A stretch of 64,000 bases of DNA from Cladocopium goreaui (lineage: Eukaryota; Sar; Dinophyceae; Suessiales; Symbiodiniaceae), in NCBI GenBank assembly GCA_947184155.2, contig CAMXCT020001680.1:638201-702200 (forward strand), read 5' to 3'. The notes beneath the pieces are model-generated. The model was not told the origin of the DNA. It was given only the letters and a program-made list of their open reading frames with translations, and did no database searches. The position numbers and the translations under genes were made by a program. Positions 37,601 through 52,600 of this stretch are shown piece by piece. How positions within the stretch are numbered: the first letter of the stretch is position 1; each line of letters opens with the position of its first letter.

Positions 37601-40600
37601 TTGAATGCCCATTGGAAAACTCTTGTTTCTTGTTGGATCTATTCATTCTCGGTTATCAGTTTTTAAATGTGTTCAATAGTTTTTCTCGGACATTCGCCAT
37701 TAAACCCCCCTGAAATTGCTTTTATTGCATTTACATGTTTCAACTGAAAGCCATAGTTTTAAGATGTTTTAAGCATTTCAAATCCTCATGAAATCCCATT
37801 CGAAACGGACTCGTGGGCAATGAGGCGCCTGGCTGCCTACCTGGGTGTTGATGTCAACCCCAAAGATTTAGATCACAACACCGACGGTGCGCGACGGCGG
37901 GCAAAGGCGGTCATATGATTTTTTAAAGGTGAGATTATCATGTATCCATACTGGTTGGTGGTTTGGAACCATGGAATTTTATGACTTTCCATATACCCTC
38001 TGGTAAACTAACATAACTATTGACAATCACCATTTTTAATGGTAAATCCACTATAAATGGCCATTTTCAATAGCTATGTTAGTTTACCAGAGGGTATTGG
38101 GAATTTCATCATCCCAACTGACGAAGTCCATGATTTTTCAGAGGGGTTGAAACCACCAGGTGGAAATCATATACTATAGGCGATGATTAGGAACATATAT
38201 ATCTATGAACATCATTGATGACAGATAATCACCATACGAGCTGGAAATAGGATAACATGGGAAATTATTGTTGATATTTCATAGAATATAATGGGATAAT
38301 GATATACTTACATACTCATATAATAATATACATGTTCATATGATAATGTATATATATACACACAGATATGTACATATATTAATATATTATGTACACATAT
38401 GTATATATATATATATAAATACGCACGGTATATATATATATATATGATAATTACACAACAATCTGATGTATTTCGGTGCGGTACCTGAAATGGGGAAAGT
38501 TCCCCCATGAATTCTCCAAAAGTTTGAGGTAAATGATGAGAAATCAGCCGATGGATTTCTCCACGAATTGAAGGAACATGTTACAGGAATACCCCGGTGC
38601 TACTTGATATTTGTCCATTTTTTTTGACAGGTTGTTTGCATTTTTTTGTTAAAGTAATGTAGTGTCATTGAGAACGACAAAACAGTGCAATTATCATAGG
38701 CTTAGTTTGCTTGGACATCTGCATACCATGTCACCTAAGAAATTTGGGAGATCTGTGGAAACACATTGAGTCAGCGTACTGCTATCCATATTTGGGTGCT
38801 GCCAAGGAAATAGGGCTGTCTAGGGCTGAATGCCTCGAAATTACAAAAAATCTGCGAATTAGCCTTTAGATCATGGATTTGACGTTTAGCTTTTAGATTA
38901 TTATGGATTGACGTTTAGACAATCATTCCTTTTCACGGAACCAGCTGCTGGAATTTTGGATAGCTGAGATGTCATTTGCATCCATTCTGCCTCCACAAGA
39001 AGTTTGCCTGATGCGACACCGAAAGTGAAAGAACAACTTTGAGGTAAAATCCACAGCAAGCAGCTCCTATATAGTTGGAGTTTCCAGTGGAGTTTCCCTC
39101 AAATCAGCCCAGTTTCATTTTTACTTTCAGACACCCACTTGCCACCATAATAGGGACCCTCAGGACTTGCAGGTGAGTTGTGTTTTGTCTTCTTACTGGA
39201 TTCCGCAGACACTGGTTCTTCTCTAATTATTTGGCTTCAACTTTTTTGATCCTGAGACATGGTGCTAGATTCTGCTAGATGTTGATTGACACATAAACTC
39301 CATATATTTTGTGGGTTTTGGATGTTTTTGGCTTTTCGACCCTTTCCATCAGTTATGCTTTTCCATCACCGGGCACCAGGGGGTGCTTTACCGGGGGCTC
39401 CAGGTGAAATCAGTCTGTCGGAGTTTCAAGACTTTGTTGGCCGCATGGGTGGGGTCGCTCGCATCAAAATCCTCAAGTTCCGGGGAGTGATGGCTGTGCC
39501 ACCAGAGGTGCCACCAGAGTTCTAGAGAGCTGAGAAATGTTTGGAGAGGCAACAGGGCTTCAACATGCTTCAACATTTTGGGTTACCCTCTGGTAAACTA
39601 ACATAACTATGGAAAATCACAATTTTTCATGGGAAAATCCACTATAAATGGTCATTTTCAATAGCTATGTTAAATTACCAGAGGGTAGAGATCATCAATA
39701 GATTCAATAGGTAATCTCCACCTGGAGCATGTCGGAGCTGCGGCGCAACGCTTGGGCTTCCGGGTATGGTGGAGTTTCCATGTGTTTCATCATAGTAAGC
39801 GATTGCCACCCGATTGAAGTATCCCCATTTCATCCCAATTATCAAGCGCTTGGTGATATAGCGGATTTACCCACCCCCAAATGAGATCTCCATGGTCCAA
39901 TATCATCCTGGCTGATGTACCCAATTTAAGTGACACATTTCTTGGGCAAATCCTGCGCTCAATAGCAGTGGTCAGTAGGGCTCCCATTCCAGACCAAATC
40001 CCCATTTTTGCTTGGTTGGATCCACATTGTTTTAAGGTTGGTGGAATGTTGGTTAGATAACTAACTCCCAAGTTGATGTGGCGATGTTATGTTGGTTTAT
40101 GCTGGTTAAAAGGTTCAATTCCTGGTTTTTGGTTGGTTACAGTAAATATAACATTCTATTTTCGTTGCTGAATTTTCAGTGTTTGCCATATTTTATCCAT
40201 ATTTTTCCCCCCATGGTTTTCCATGTTTGTTGGTGAAATCCCCATGGTTTTTTCCGATGGGATCATCGTCCCACCCCAGCTGCACCTGAGATCCAGCAGC
40301 TCTTTGAGCAACGCCGCCGGCGTGTGGCGGAGACGCGGCGCGACACGTTGAGCATGGCGGGGGTGGCCATTGGGGCGCGCGTGCTGGCGCATTTCTATGT
40401 GCCCCTGGCTGGTTGGGAGATTTTGATGATTTCCTGAGCCCCAAAAACTGGGAAAACCTGGAGAAAAATGGGGGGTTCAACGATGTTGAACGAAGTTCAA
40501 CTGATGAAAACATGCATTTGATTAAAGAAGACAAATCGGGATTCAACTTAGATTCAAGCCAGAAATCAGAAAAGTTGGGATATAATTCATTTGGCCAACG

Positions 40601-43600
40601 TAAAGATCAAAAAGGGAGAGACTTAACTATAACCCAATGAAATCCAACGAAAAACGGGCGATTCAACCTCTAAAATAGGAGAATTCCATCCGAAATAGAA
40701 GAAATGAACTGAGATGGAGGGTTTAAACCGCAAACTTTCGGGAGATCTGACAAAGAGTTGGGATTTGCCCACAAAACCATTCAGTTGGCAAAAAAATAAT
40801 TAGTTCAATTCTTGGCTAAGTTTCATGCATGAAAATCCCCCATAATTCCAATTTTATCCAATATTCGTGGTTTGAAATGGCTTGAAGATTCTTGTTTCTC
40901 TCGCCACATTTGGACGCCTGTCAGTGAGAGGCAGGCGTGAAGCCAGATCGCTACAAGTCACCGGAGCCCGAAGAAGCGGTGGTCTTGGGGGTTCATTACA
41001 AGGACAGTGAAGAGAAGCAAACTAAGATCACCATAATGATATGATATTAGTTTGCTTAATTAACTAAGATAATGCAAACTGAGAAGCAAACTAAGGACTA
41101 AGATCATCATATTCCCATAATTAGTTCATATTTATTCAAAGAATTTCAAAGATATTCAAAGCATTTTGGCATATTTGGTAACCACATGCAACCACCCGAG
41201 CCACATCATTTTCTTTATCAACCCCCATCTGAGAAAAGGATGCGACGAAGCATAGGACTTCAGCCAACAAAGAGGCAGACTCGACCCACATTCCGATGGG
41301 GTTCAAAAAATGTCTATGTAACGCTAAGTGATGGTTGAAGCTGGTTAAAATTGGGGACTTCAAAGGAAATTGGGGGTTGACCAACAGAAAGTGAGTTTTG
41401 ACCAACAAGAACTGGAATTTACATCATCAACAAAATGGGGGTAAATGCTATCGGCAACGAAAACGGTATGTAAATAGCCAAGAACAAGAATGAGGAGATA
41501 TCCGACAACAGGTTCGTTGCTTCTGATTCTCTGCATATACACAAGCTTTGTTGAGGTGGAGCAGCAAGAAGAATGGATGTAACTTAGTAACCATTAGCTA
41601 TAGACATGATCTTGGTTTGTCTTTGGGGTTCTTCTACAATCATGGAATCATGGGTCCCCATATTACTGATAAATCGGCTATTGTGGGCTATCATACCCAT
41701 GAAATCTCACTAAAATCCATTAAAATCCATCAACATGTACTAAAATCCCATGAAAATTCCATAACTTTGGTTTCTTTGGGGCTTAATCTCCCCGGAGGAT
41801 GATGATATGGCGGGCCCTTCTCAGCTGGAAGTGGAGTTAGAGTTCTTGCGAGATCCGACGACATTGGAGAGGAGGGCAGGGGTCCAGAACCGGAGATTGC
41901 TGGGGGGGGTGGATGACCATGCTCTAACCATGGTCTAAACATGTCTAAACCATCAAAAAGTGGGAGTTTTTATCATCAATTGAGGTGTGTTTCACACAGA
42001 AATCCTGATAGTTTCCTCGGTTTTTTGGGGCGACTGAAGTATCACATTTGGGGTCCACGGGTCCACAACCCCATCCATCTAAAGCCTCTGAAAACCATTT
42101 CTAGGCGGATTCGGTGTTAGTTCTCCGGGGGTGTAGTCTTCACTGGTTCTAATAATCTATCACTATGAATGAATATACCAAGAAACAGGAATCATAGGGA
42201 TGCAATTGGTAATCAGCGATAAAAATCGGATCAACTGGTGGCCATCGACCTTGGCGTAGCTTCTCATGACCGATAGTTGAAATTCCAGCCTTTGGTTCCA
42301 AATTCTGAGGCAACCTCATCTCGCTGGTGAGGAAACATGTGATGGGCGAACTGACAGGCAAACGCAAACCACAACCAAAGCGGCTAGTACTCAGCCCTAA
42401 ATTACTTCAAAGCACCCTGCATGGATTGTTTGCCTCCCTCATTGGGGCGAAGTTAGCAACATCTTTGTTTCTTCGTCAAGCTCAAACACGCTCGAGCAAT
42501 ACCTTGCATCTGATGCCTTCAAGCTTCCCAATTTTGTACCCAATCTGATCCACTTTCATTCACCATCCACTTCCGATTTTGAGGGCAGTACCTGATTTAT
42601 TGCTGTGGGGCCGGTGTCGCACTCTTTTTTGTGATTTTCATAATCTCTGTTTTACGCTATTTGATGTATATTATATACATGATTCACTAGAATTATGGCA
42701 AGAGCCAAAAAGTCCATCGTTGCACTCCTTGGCCGCTTTCATCCCTTTGCTGTTCTATTACTTTTACATGTTTTTACATCTCTTGCTTGAAGGTCCTTTT
42801 CCACTTGGATATTTTAGGAGAGATCTTCCACTTTAGTGCTGAAGATGCCCAACGAATTCCATTGTTGCTGTAACCTATTCTTTCCCTCTCAAACTCTGAA
42901 ATACCAGAAATACATAGGAATACTACAATCCGATACCCCATCTATCAAATCCCATCACCTCATCCGGTGTTCGTCAAAGCTCATATGAAAGCCGACTGGG
43001 TCGACTATCAGTCCCATCCCCCCAATATTCAACGACTTCCAACGCCATCACGACTCCCCCCTTGGTGGCCCTTGGTGGCCCTTGGTTTTCTTCTTTTTTG
43101 GTCCCCCTTGGGATGTCCCTGTCTCCATGACCAGCCGTTGTCGCAGGACTAAAAAGGCCACCTGCGTCCCTTCGCATTGGATCGTCAGCACCTCGGAAGA
43201 TGCTGAAGTGGCGGCTGCACTGCGCGAGGTGCCGGCTTTCACCTGAAAACTTGGGGGATTCAGCACCATGGCACCGAAAAACATGGGATAAACATGAGGG
43301 TTTAAACAAACCACTGGATGGAATGGGGTAGCCCTAATTTTCAGATGGCAAAGCCGAAAATTCCAATAGCTTTTGGTGAAAAACCCGCCGTTTGAATTCG
43401 AAATAGGAGGGATTGGTCTCAACGAATCCCTCTTCGGACAGGCCAAAACCACCAAGCAGTGATTCAGGCAATGATAGATCCGGATTTTGATTTTTCCAAA
43501 CAATAGAGCAAGGAGTGTGGTTTGAATATAAATCCAATCATAGATTATAAGATCGCATCAATATACCTTGGTAAACAGATTGGCTAGCCCTTTAAGAGTG

Positions 43601-46600
43601 TACCAATGGGGATTATATGAGGTAAGGGAAGACTGTACATCGAGGCAGAACTTGGAAGTGAAACAAACAACCAGTTTCTGGGATATTACTGAAATGAAGG
43701 TTTTCCACATATATATATATATATATGTACATACGGATACGTGATACGTATTTATAGTATATGTTTGTTGCCCGCCTGGTGAACATTCTGACAAGATTTT
43801 TGTTGATTTTCCCCATTCAACGACTCAATCAAGGATAACTAATACATGATGATTTACCGCAATTATTCCGATTTATCATGATTTACCATGATTTACCGTG
43901 ATTTTCTTGACTTTGCCTCTTGAAAATAGAAGATAAAACGAAGGATTTCCCAGTGACTTTTCCAGGTCCCGTCCCCCGTTGATATCGGGAGGTTGGTATC
44001 CACGACGAAGACCAACCCTTTTGGGATGCCGTCTTTCCGGCCTCCGAGACGCGAGAGGTGACCGCGAAGCTGGGGTGACCGGGTCTACTTGGAGCATCCC
44101 ACTTAAGGAGCTGGTGATATATCCCATTAATTAAAATTATATAATATTATTATATATATATATATTGTATACTATAATATATACAATATTATATTATTAT
44201 GTTTTCCAGAATAATACACGATATTAATTATGATCTTATATGATATATTATGTGATATTACATGATCATATATCATATAACTAATGTTGCTATCCCTATG
44301 GATCCAGCAATACCTTCTCAGAAAGGATTTGGATCCATAGGGCCAAACATAGGGTATGGGAGAAGCCCAGGAAATCGGGACTTACGATCTATGGGAATAC
44401 ATGAGATGCTGATCCTCCAAGTTAGATGTTTTTGGTACGTTCCCATTAATTTTAAAAGTGTTATTGACATATGATAAACCTAATGATATAGTACATGACA
44501 ACATATAGATGGTAGGATATCCGGAGGGAAGGGTTGATATGACCTGATGGGATCTTATGGGTAAGGTACCCGAAGATGCGATGCTTTGGTTTCTTGCATG
44601 TACATGGCTATGAATGACCAGTTATTAATTAATCCAGTCTGTTTGTTAAGCCAACATGTTTCTCCAACAATTCATTTCTGTTGATTCGACCGTGTTTGTT
44701 CTTGGTGAATTTCCGACTGCTTTAAGTTATGGTAGAATCATGTGAACCCCCCATTTTCACCATGTTCACCAGGTGTTTTCATGGATTTTCCATGGATTTT
44801 CCCATGATTTTCGTCCTTGAACGTCCTTCCATCCGTTTCGAATGGTCTCCGGCAGGTCGTCCGGTTGACCACCTGTCAACGTCGCGCCTTGGCGTTGGTG
44901 CGCGCACAGGCGACGTATCTTCACCAGGTGGGATCTGTCCATTGGAGTCCATTGGAGGATTTGTAACCAGCTGGTACTTTTTTGATGGTTTACCGTCCTC
45001 AAAATCAACCATGGTTAATCAGCCATAGCCATGGGAAATGACCCATAGAAATATATGGTTTACCGTTCTTAAAAATGGGTGGATCTTTCCATGGCTAATT
45101 ATGTTAGTCATAACCAGATGATTCATTGTCAGTAAATTTTGTACCATCTGGTTATGACTAACAGTTCGCGAACTGGAAAGATCCACCATTTTTAAGAACG
45201 GTAAACCATCTATTTCTATGAGCCATGGCTTCCATGGCTATGTTGAATAACCAGAGGGTAACGGGTAGATCATGGTGGATAGCTATGATTCATGGTCAGT
45301 GAAAATGGTCAGTAATTGGATGCAACATGATGTAAATGGTGACTAAGTAGATTATTTATGATGATTGACCTATGAAATGAATAATGGGTAGTTTTTTTTA
45401 CTATCTAATGGATTGTGGGAAGTATATGGTGGATAGCTAAGTAGATGATAGTACAGATGATTTACCTACTATTTGACGATGGGCAGTTTTTTTTTACAAA
45501 ATCTTGAATTGTAGTGATGACATCAGCCTATTTGTAGTGATTCCCATAGCTATTTTAAATTTCCAAATGTTACTCATTGAAACCGGGGATTTAAGACATG
45601 GATTTGATCAATGACATAATCATCAAAACAACTGAAACCTCATATAGAGATTCATCACTAAAGCCCAAACCAGGAGTTTGACATATCCCATGTTGGTTGA
45701 TTAAATCATCAATATTGAGGAATTGATATTGATTTACATAGATAGATAATATAACCCGTATATCAGCACTACAGTATGGATTTAATCAATGATTTAATCA
45801 ACCAAATATGGGGTTTTATTATATGTGATTTGATTATTTAATCGAATATGGGGTTTAATCATCTGGGTTTATCAAGGTGTTTTCAGTGTTCTATAGCTTT
45901 TCAGGGATGCATATAAAAAGGGGATTGCAGACAAAGAAGGCATCAAATGAAAACCCTATTAAAAGGGTGGCATTCATCAAAATAGGGATTTGACCAATGA
46001 TAAATATGGGCAGATGGCTGAAAATTGATTCACTATCCCCCAAAACAGTTTGACACTGAGAGTAGCCAATTCTTGAAGGGAGTTAGAGGTTTCCAACGTC
46101 CTACCTGGTAAGATCGTCATATTAGTGATGTTATGACTGAGTTCTTTTCTGGTGAGTTATTATATGGTGAGTTCTTATTACTTATCGTGGTCAGAATGTA
46201 TCTTAAGGTTCCATCCATGGCTTGGATTAGTTGGATTTCACTTGCCGAAATGGGGATGAAAAAAATCCCGTCAACGATGACTTTGTTTCATAGTATGATG
46301 GGTTGAGCAACAAAAGTGGGACTGAAACAGTTGGATGCTATGATTCTTTATGGGTCGAAAAAAACGTAATTTTGTTTCAACGTGCCAAAATGTGAATTTT
46401 TAACGTAGTATAATGAATGGCGTTGTCCAAACATACGTACATCATAGGGATCATATTGCAGATTGGTTGAGCAACAAGAGTTGTGATTTATTGGGAAACA
46501 ATGGGGTCTTGTATTTCTTGATTGGTCAAAACTATCAAGGTCTAAGCTGTGGTGGTTTAAATACCACCAGTATGAATAGTGACTTGTGATTTAAGCCAAC

Positions 46601-49600
46601 AAGTCATTGGTTCACAGACTGTTCATAGTAATTTTGTTTTACCATCGACCATCGGATATTTAAATTTAAACAATTATAAAACTATTTGCTGGTCACGGGA
46701 ATTTGACCAACATGAAATTGGACTTGAATGGAAACCCGCATGTTTCTTTTTACAAAGCAGATTTGAAATGGTTTTGCTGAAAATAGTGGTATATCAAATC
46801 ATATCCATTCATATCCCATGTAAGTATCATTCATACCCCATGTAAGTATCATTCATATCCCATGTACCCTATGGTAAACTTTCACATAACTATGGAAAAT
46901 CATCATTTTCCATGGGTAAATCCACTATTTCGATGGCCAGTTTCAAGCACTGGATTTGGGGATACCCCCCAGATCACCTGCGACTGGATGGCAGTGATGG
47001 GCAGAACCAGATGGCAACTGAATTTTTTATGTGAATCAAATCGAATCATCAAACGAATCATCTGAGTCAAATGATCTCACTAAAGTTGACTAAAGTTTGT
47101 TTTTTTCCGCAGAGATAATAGATCATTCCTGTTTGACCCAAAATCCGCTGGAACATCCGCTGGCAAATCCGCTGCCCATCCAGGCTGCCTATCCCAGAGT
47201 CTTGGAGCGATTTCAGAAGATGGGTTACACCGACAAGGAACTCCAGGCTCGCCTTACCGCTGGCCACAACGGGACCCAGTGCGGATTCGTATTGATGTTA
47301 TATGTATACCTATATGCGATTGTGTAACACACAGGGACATCATGTAGCGTATATTATGTATGAGAGTGTATATAAGTACAGTATAACAGTGTAACATAAT
47401 TACTAGATCTTTCGCACCGCTAAAAAAGGTAGATCTTGAATATTGTTTCAGCGGGTTCCAATATATTCCTTTTCCTTTTGCAGAACGGGACACCCAAAAT
47501 GTACTGTAAACATCTGTAAACATGTTTTTTTGTTCCAGGTTCTCCAGACAGACATGGCACGTTGTTGCGTTACCCTTTCACCACTTTCCCGGATCCTAGG
47601 CTGTTTGACCAGGTGATTTCCAGAAGACAGTGAAAACTTCGATCGAAACCCACAACATGAATTGGTACATGAAGTTCCGATTAAAAGGCGAGACTTATGG
47701 CAAACAAGAGCCTGGAAGACTTGGCGTTGGCTTACATCATCTTTCATCTTCAAGTTGAGGACTTGGGAATCGAGATGTTCCATCCTCAATAAGATATGTT
47801 TCACATGTTTTGGCACACTCTTTCATGTGTGTTCCATGTTCAAGAAGATATGTGAATATATGTGATATGTGCTAGATTGTCCAAAGCAATTGTCCCCTTG
47901 ACAACTTGAACCATTTTGAACATATCATGAAATATAAGTCCATTGGTGACTCAGGTGGTGACCTACAGTATAATATGAAAAGACCAATCATGAATCTATA
48001 TCTTATTACATATACTGTAGATGCAAGTCATTATTCATCATAAAATCCCAGCATTGAGAAGCATTATTAAGCCAGAATCAGAGTTAAGTACTTTGAAACA
48101 CATTGGCTTACATTTTGGTATCATGATATCGATATGGAGGTTTCCTAAGTCATAGGGGTACCCCCAGTTATCATCCATTTATACTGGTTGGTGGTTTGGA
48201 ACATTTTTTATTTTCCCATAATATATTGGGAATGTCATCATCCCAACTGACGAAGTCATATTTTTCAGAGGGATTGCTCAACCACCAACCAGGATAGATT
48301 ACAGCATATTACAACTACGTATATGATGGTCAATCATGGTGATATTTTATCTAATCATCATAGTTATCATCCATTTATAGACTGGTTGGTGTTTTCAAAC
48401 ATGAATTATATTTTCCATAATATATGGGATAAGCCTTCCCATTGACTAATATTTTTCAAGATGGTTAAAACCACCAACCAGTAGATAGATTTGCCATGAA
48501 ATAAACCATCCAGCGATAAAGGGGTACCATGGCTGAACCCTCAGGCCGTCTTGAGCTGGGTTCAAGACCTGGCACCCGTCATCATCCACGTGCAGCTGGT
48601 GGCTTTGGCGCAACGGGCACGGGCCCAGGGATTTTACTGACATATGCGGAGATGTGCCCCAAGTTCCATGGGTTTATGATTCATCGGTTTATGATGGATT
48701 TATGATGGGTTTATGATGGGTTTATGATGGGTTTATGGGATTTTTCTGGATTTTTGAAGGGACTAGCCTGGTTACGGTGAAATCTGGTGAGATGACCTGA
48801 GTTCGGGTGGTTTTTTTGGGGGGGTTGATGGGAATTGCCTTGTCCGACGGAGGACACAGTGGGTCGATTCCTCGAGTCCGATGAATTCTACAGGCTCCAG
48901 CTATTGGTTGTCAGCTTTTGTCCAAATATTTTTTGGGATGAACATCCATTTACTTTGGGGTTAGGTACCCTACCAAGGATTATCCCATCTAATATCCCAT
49001 TCAAATATTATCCATTTACCATCTAATATGGGATAATATATGGGATAATATTGGGCTCAGTAGGGTACCAGGGACTAGCCATATCTAAGTCAGAAAAAAC
49101 AATAGTAAGAACTTGAATCTACAGTACGTGGGAATGGTTCAGAATGATGTACTCCCCAATTTCCTCAGCATCACATATCCCAAACCGTTCTCGACCTTTT
49201 GTCTCTGCTAGTAGATGTTTGGGGATCAGCATAGTCTATCACTCTTTTCGACCAAATTCATTCCGTTGTTCTTTTATTAATATTCTTACATATTCTTATA
49301 TATGCAGTATATGAATATTCTTATGTTAATATGCTTATATTAGTTTATATCAATATTCTAATGTGAATATTCTTATATTGATATGTTTATATTATATTCA
49401 TATTGATGTTCTTATATCAATATTATTATATATTATTATATATTCCAATTCAATCTTGCTGTGGCTTCTTTTACTACCAAACAGGCCAAACAGGTCTCTT
49501 TTCAGCTGGTGCGAAAGCTGCACCTTTCTTGACGGCAGGAGTCAGTTCGAGACGAAGACCTCCAATGGTGCATTGGACGATGGTGCCGTAGGGCGGTCAG

Positions 49601-52600
49601 TATGGGCGGGTTGGAGCCGGTGCCTATTTGTGGGTACCGCTGGATTAATGGAACATCTCCTAAAAAAATCCAAAAAACAGATGATTTAGGGTAGCCTCAT
49701 GACTTAGGAAAGCGCCATTTTGTTTGGGGAACTTGGACTTGGAACGAGATCATCTAGGAACTGCAGGAATAGGACAGAGAATCTATGGCTGTGGGGGTTC
49801 CGATGGATGCATCCACCAGGAAACAACATTCGCATCGGATGGGAAGAAGATCTCTTTGGTGATGCCTATCATGATGCAACACCCTTTGAGCGCTGCAAGT
49901 ACGGAGCTTTGAATGTCACTGGTTTGCTGATGGAGAGGTTTTTTTTGTGACCCCCGGAAAGGGAACAAAAGATGCTATGGAGACCCCAATAGGTCATGGG
50001 TCAGAGTCAGCTGGGACCCTGTCCTAGGTGACCAATGACTTCGAGGGCTGCAGGTCAGCGCTTCAGTATGGAGACAGTGTCCTGGTGGAAAGGGGCGAGC
50101 ATCTCAGAGGTGAACCATACAGAATACCCTCTGGTAAACTAACATAGCTATTGAAAATAACAATTTATAGTGGATTTACTCATCAAAAATGGTGATTTTC
50201 CATAGTTACGTTAGTTTACCAGAGGGTATATCAGAATATATGGCTCTTGATCAAAATCTCATCTCTATCCCCATAGTATCATAGGACTCCCATTCTTTTT
50301 AATTTCCATGGATATCGCGTAACAAAAATCCCATACAAAATCCCATCATTTCCGATCCCTAGGCATTTAAAGGGTGCCGTCGCTTTGAAACGGTCCAAGG
50401 TTACCTGGTGCTGAAGGATGTGCGTTTGCGGTGTAGCTTCGCAGCCACGGATTCTGGTGGGATCGAAGGCGGTCGTTTTTTGAAGTTCTGAGAGACAAAA
50501 ATGGCAACCAGAGCTCATGGAGATTCCTAGATTTTCCATCATTTTCCATCATTTTCCCACCTCCATCGCAGTTGTGGGTTTCCAGCGCAGGCTCGAGGTT
50601 GGCCGTCCTGGACAAATATGCACATGTCGTTTGGCAAAGACAGAGCTGGTTGGGTTTCAGGAGGGTGACGGGATCATGGTGAAGGACGTTTTTTTTTTTA
50701 ATGGTTTATGATGGTTCCAGTGGGTCATCCGTTGCGCCGGAACATCCACAAAACAAGTTTGTCAAGGGACAAGACATTCAGGAACCCCGTGCAGATCAGT
50801 GTAGATGTTTGAAAGCAAACAATCATCATGGGTTCTTGTACAATTTTCTCTTGAACCAAACAGCGGTGGGTCATGGTGGGTCTCCTTATTTGAAGAAACC
50901 CTTAAAAAAAAATGGATGCAACATGTTGCAAAACCCCATCCTTAAGTCAATGAATTGGTTCAAACTTGTTCTGCATCGTTTTGGGGTCACTGTATCATCC
51001 GCTTCCCATATGTTCGGATTTCTTCCTCCACAATACACGCAATGTTGGTGTATAAACTCCACAATAGCCTTGAGTCAGTGTTGGTGTCTTTAAATCAAGC
51101 AGATCAACTCAAATCTTAAAGACACACTGACACATCCCTTCAAACTCATCCTTTCTCAGTTTTTCACCGCAAACTCCACAAGCTATCCCAACTGGTTGGT
51201 GGTTTGGAACATGAATTTTATTTTTCCCATTAAACAATGGGAATGTCATAATCCCAACTGACGAATTCCATCATTTTTCAGAGGGGTAGGGCTCAACCAC
51301 CAACCAGATTATTATTAACCATCATTAACCATGTATAATAACCATATAATAACCATCATCATTAACCATGGTGATGGGGTAGGTCAACCACCATCAACCA
51401 GCCAACATATCTGGGTATGGATCAATACCTATTAATACCATTTTTAGAGGAATGAACATCCATTTACCAGCTATTTTGGGGTTCACTAGGTACCAGGGTT
51501 TTGACCCATCCCCATCTCAACATCTCAAGCTTTCCCAGTTCCTTCGATTTCTTCGACATCCAGGTCCTGGAGGAATACCACGAGCACGAAATCCAGGGCA
51601 TTTTGGACGTGGCCATGGCTCCGGAGCCTCGAGCCGCGGAGGAGTTGCCAAAGCTCATGCGAGGCGAGACGCCGCATTGAGCCGAAAATGGCTGGAGTTG
51701 CTGAAAACCTGATGAGTTGAGATACTGTAAAGTAAATGATTGATGATTGATGATGATTGATGATGATTTTCGGAAGTTAGAGATTAAGGATGAATTATAG
51801 GGATAAATGATGATAAATGTATATGTCATCATATGGCCATTTTGGGTGGGAAACTGATGACTGATGATCAAACCATAGTCAGATGATGTCTCGATGATGT
51901 CAGATGTGGCCCCTGGTCGGACACCCCCAGGTCGGACGACGCAGTGTTTCTAGCGGCGACATGCGTTGCTGTAAAATGATGGACCGTTGGAGCTACTGAA
52001 GTGAGAATTGTTCCATGATTCGTTGGAGCTCATAGACTCTTCCTGGTTGGTGGTTTGGAACATGAATTTTATTTTCCATAATATATGGGATAATCATGGA
52101 TAATCCTTCCCATTGACTAATTTCAAGATGGTGGTTTTAAACCAGCTTCCAGTGGTTTTACCCTGGAATTGGGATAAACGCAGTGCCAAATGCCGAGTTC
52201 ATCCCTCGCGAAACTGGCCGCAGGAAGTACAGAGAATTCCATCAGAGAATGGCTCACCTTTGGCTTCCCCCAACTGAAACGGAAGGAAGGTGCTGCGTTG
52301 TTTCACAAGACATGCTGGGCGCATGGGGTGGGATGATGTAGCCCACTGGAACGTAGAGTACTACTGTGTGGCTTTGATGAAGTACATACCCCTGAGTGCG
52401 TGCTCGGTTTGTAGCCCCCAATACTTATATGCAGATATGCACACATAAACCATCATAAACCAAAGTTACAAGATCTATAAACCAAGTTGCCAAGTTAACA
52501 AACTAGGGCACCTCCCTGTAACATCCCCTAAGTACTTGTTAATCCCTCTGTTGGGCGAGAGGACCACCGAGCCTTGTTTGCTTGCAGGTTGCTTCTTTTT

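Noticed and set aside
37146-37646. 166-codon minus-strand frame
   Set aside because: It overlaps a family A end, has no recognisable motif and lies in a + strand intron. Kept as unexplained rather than as a gene.
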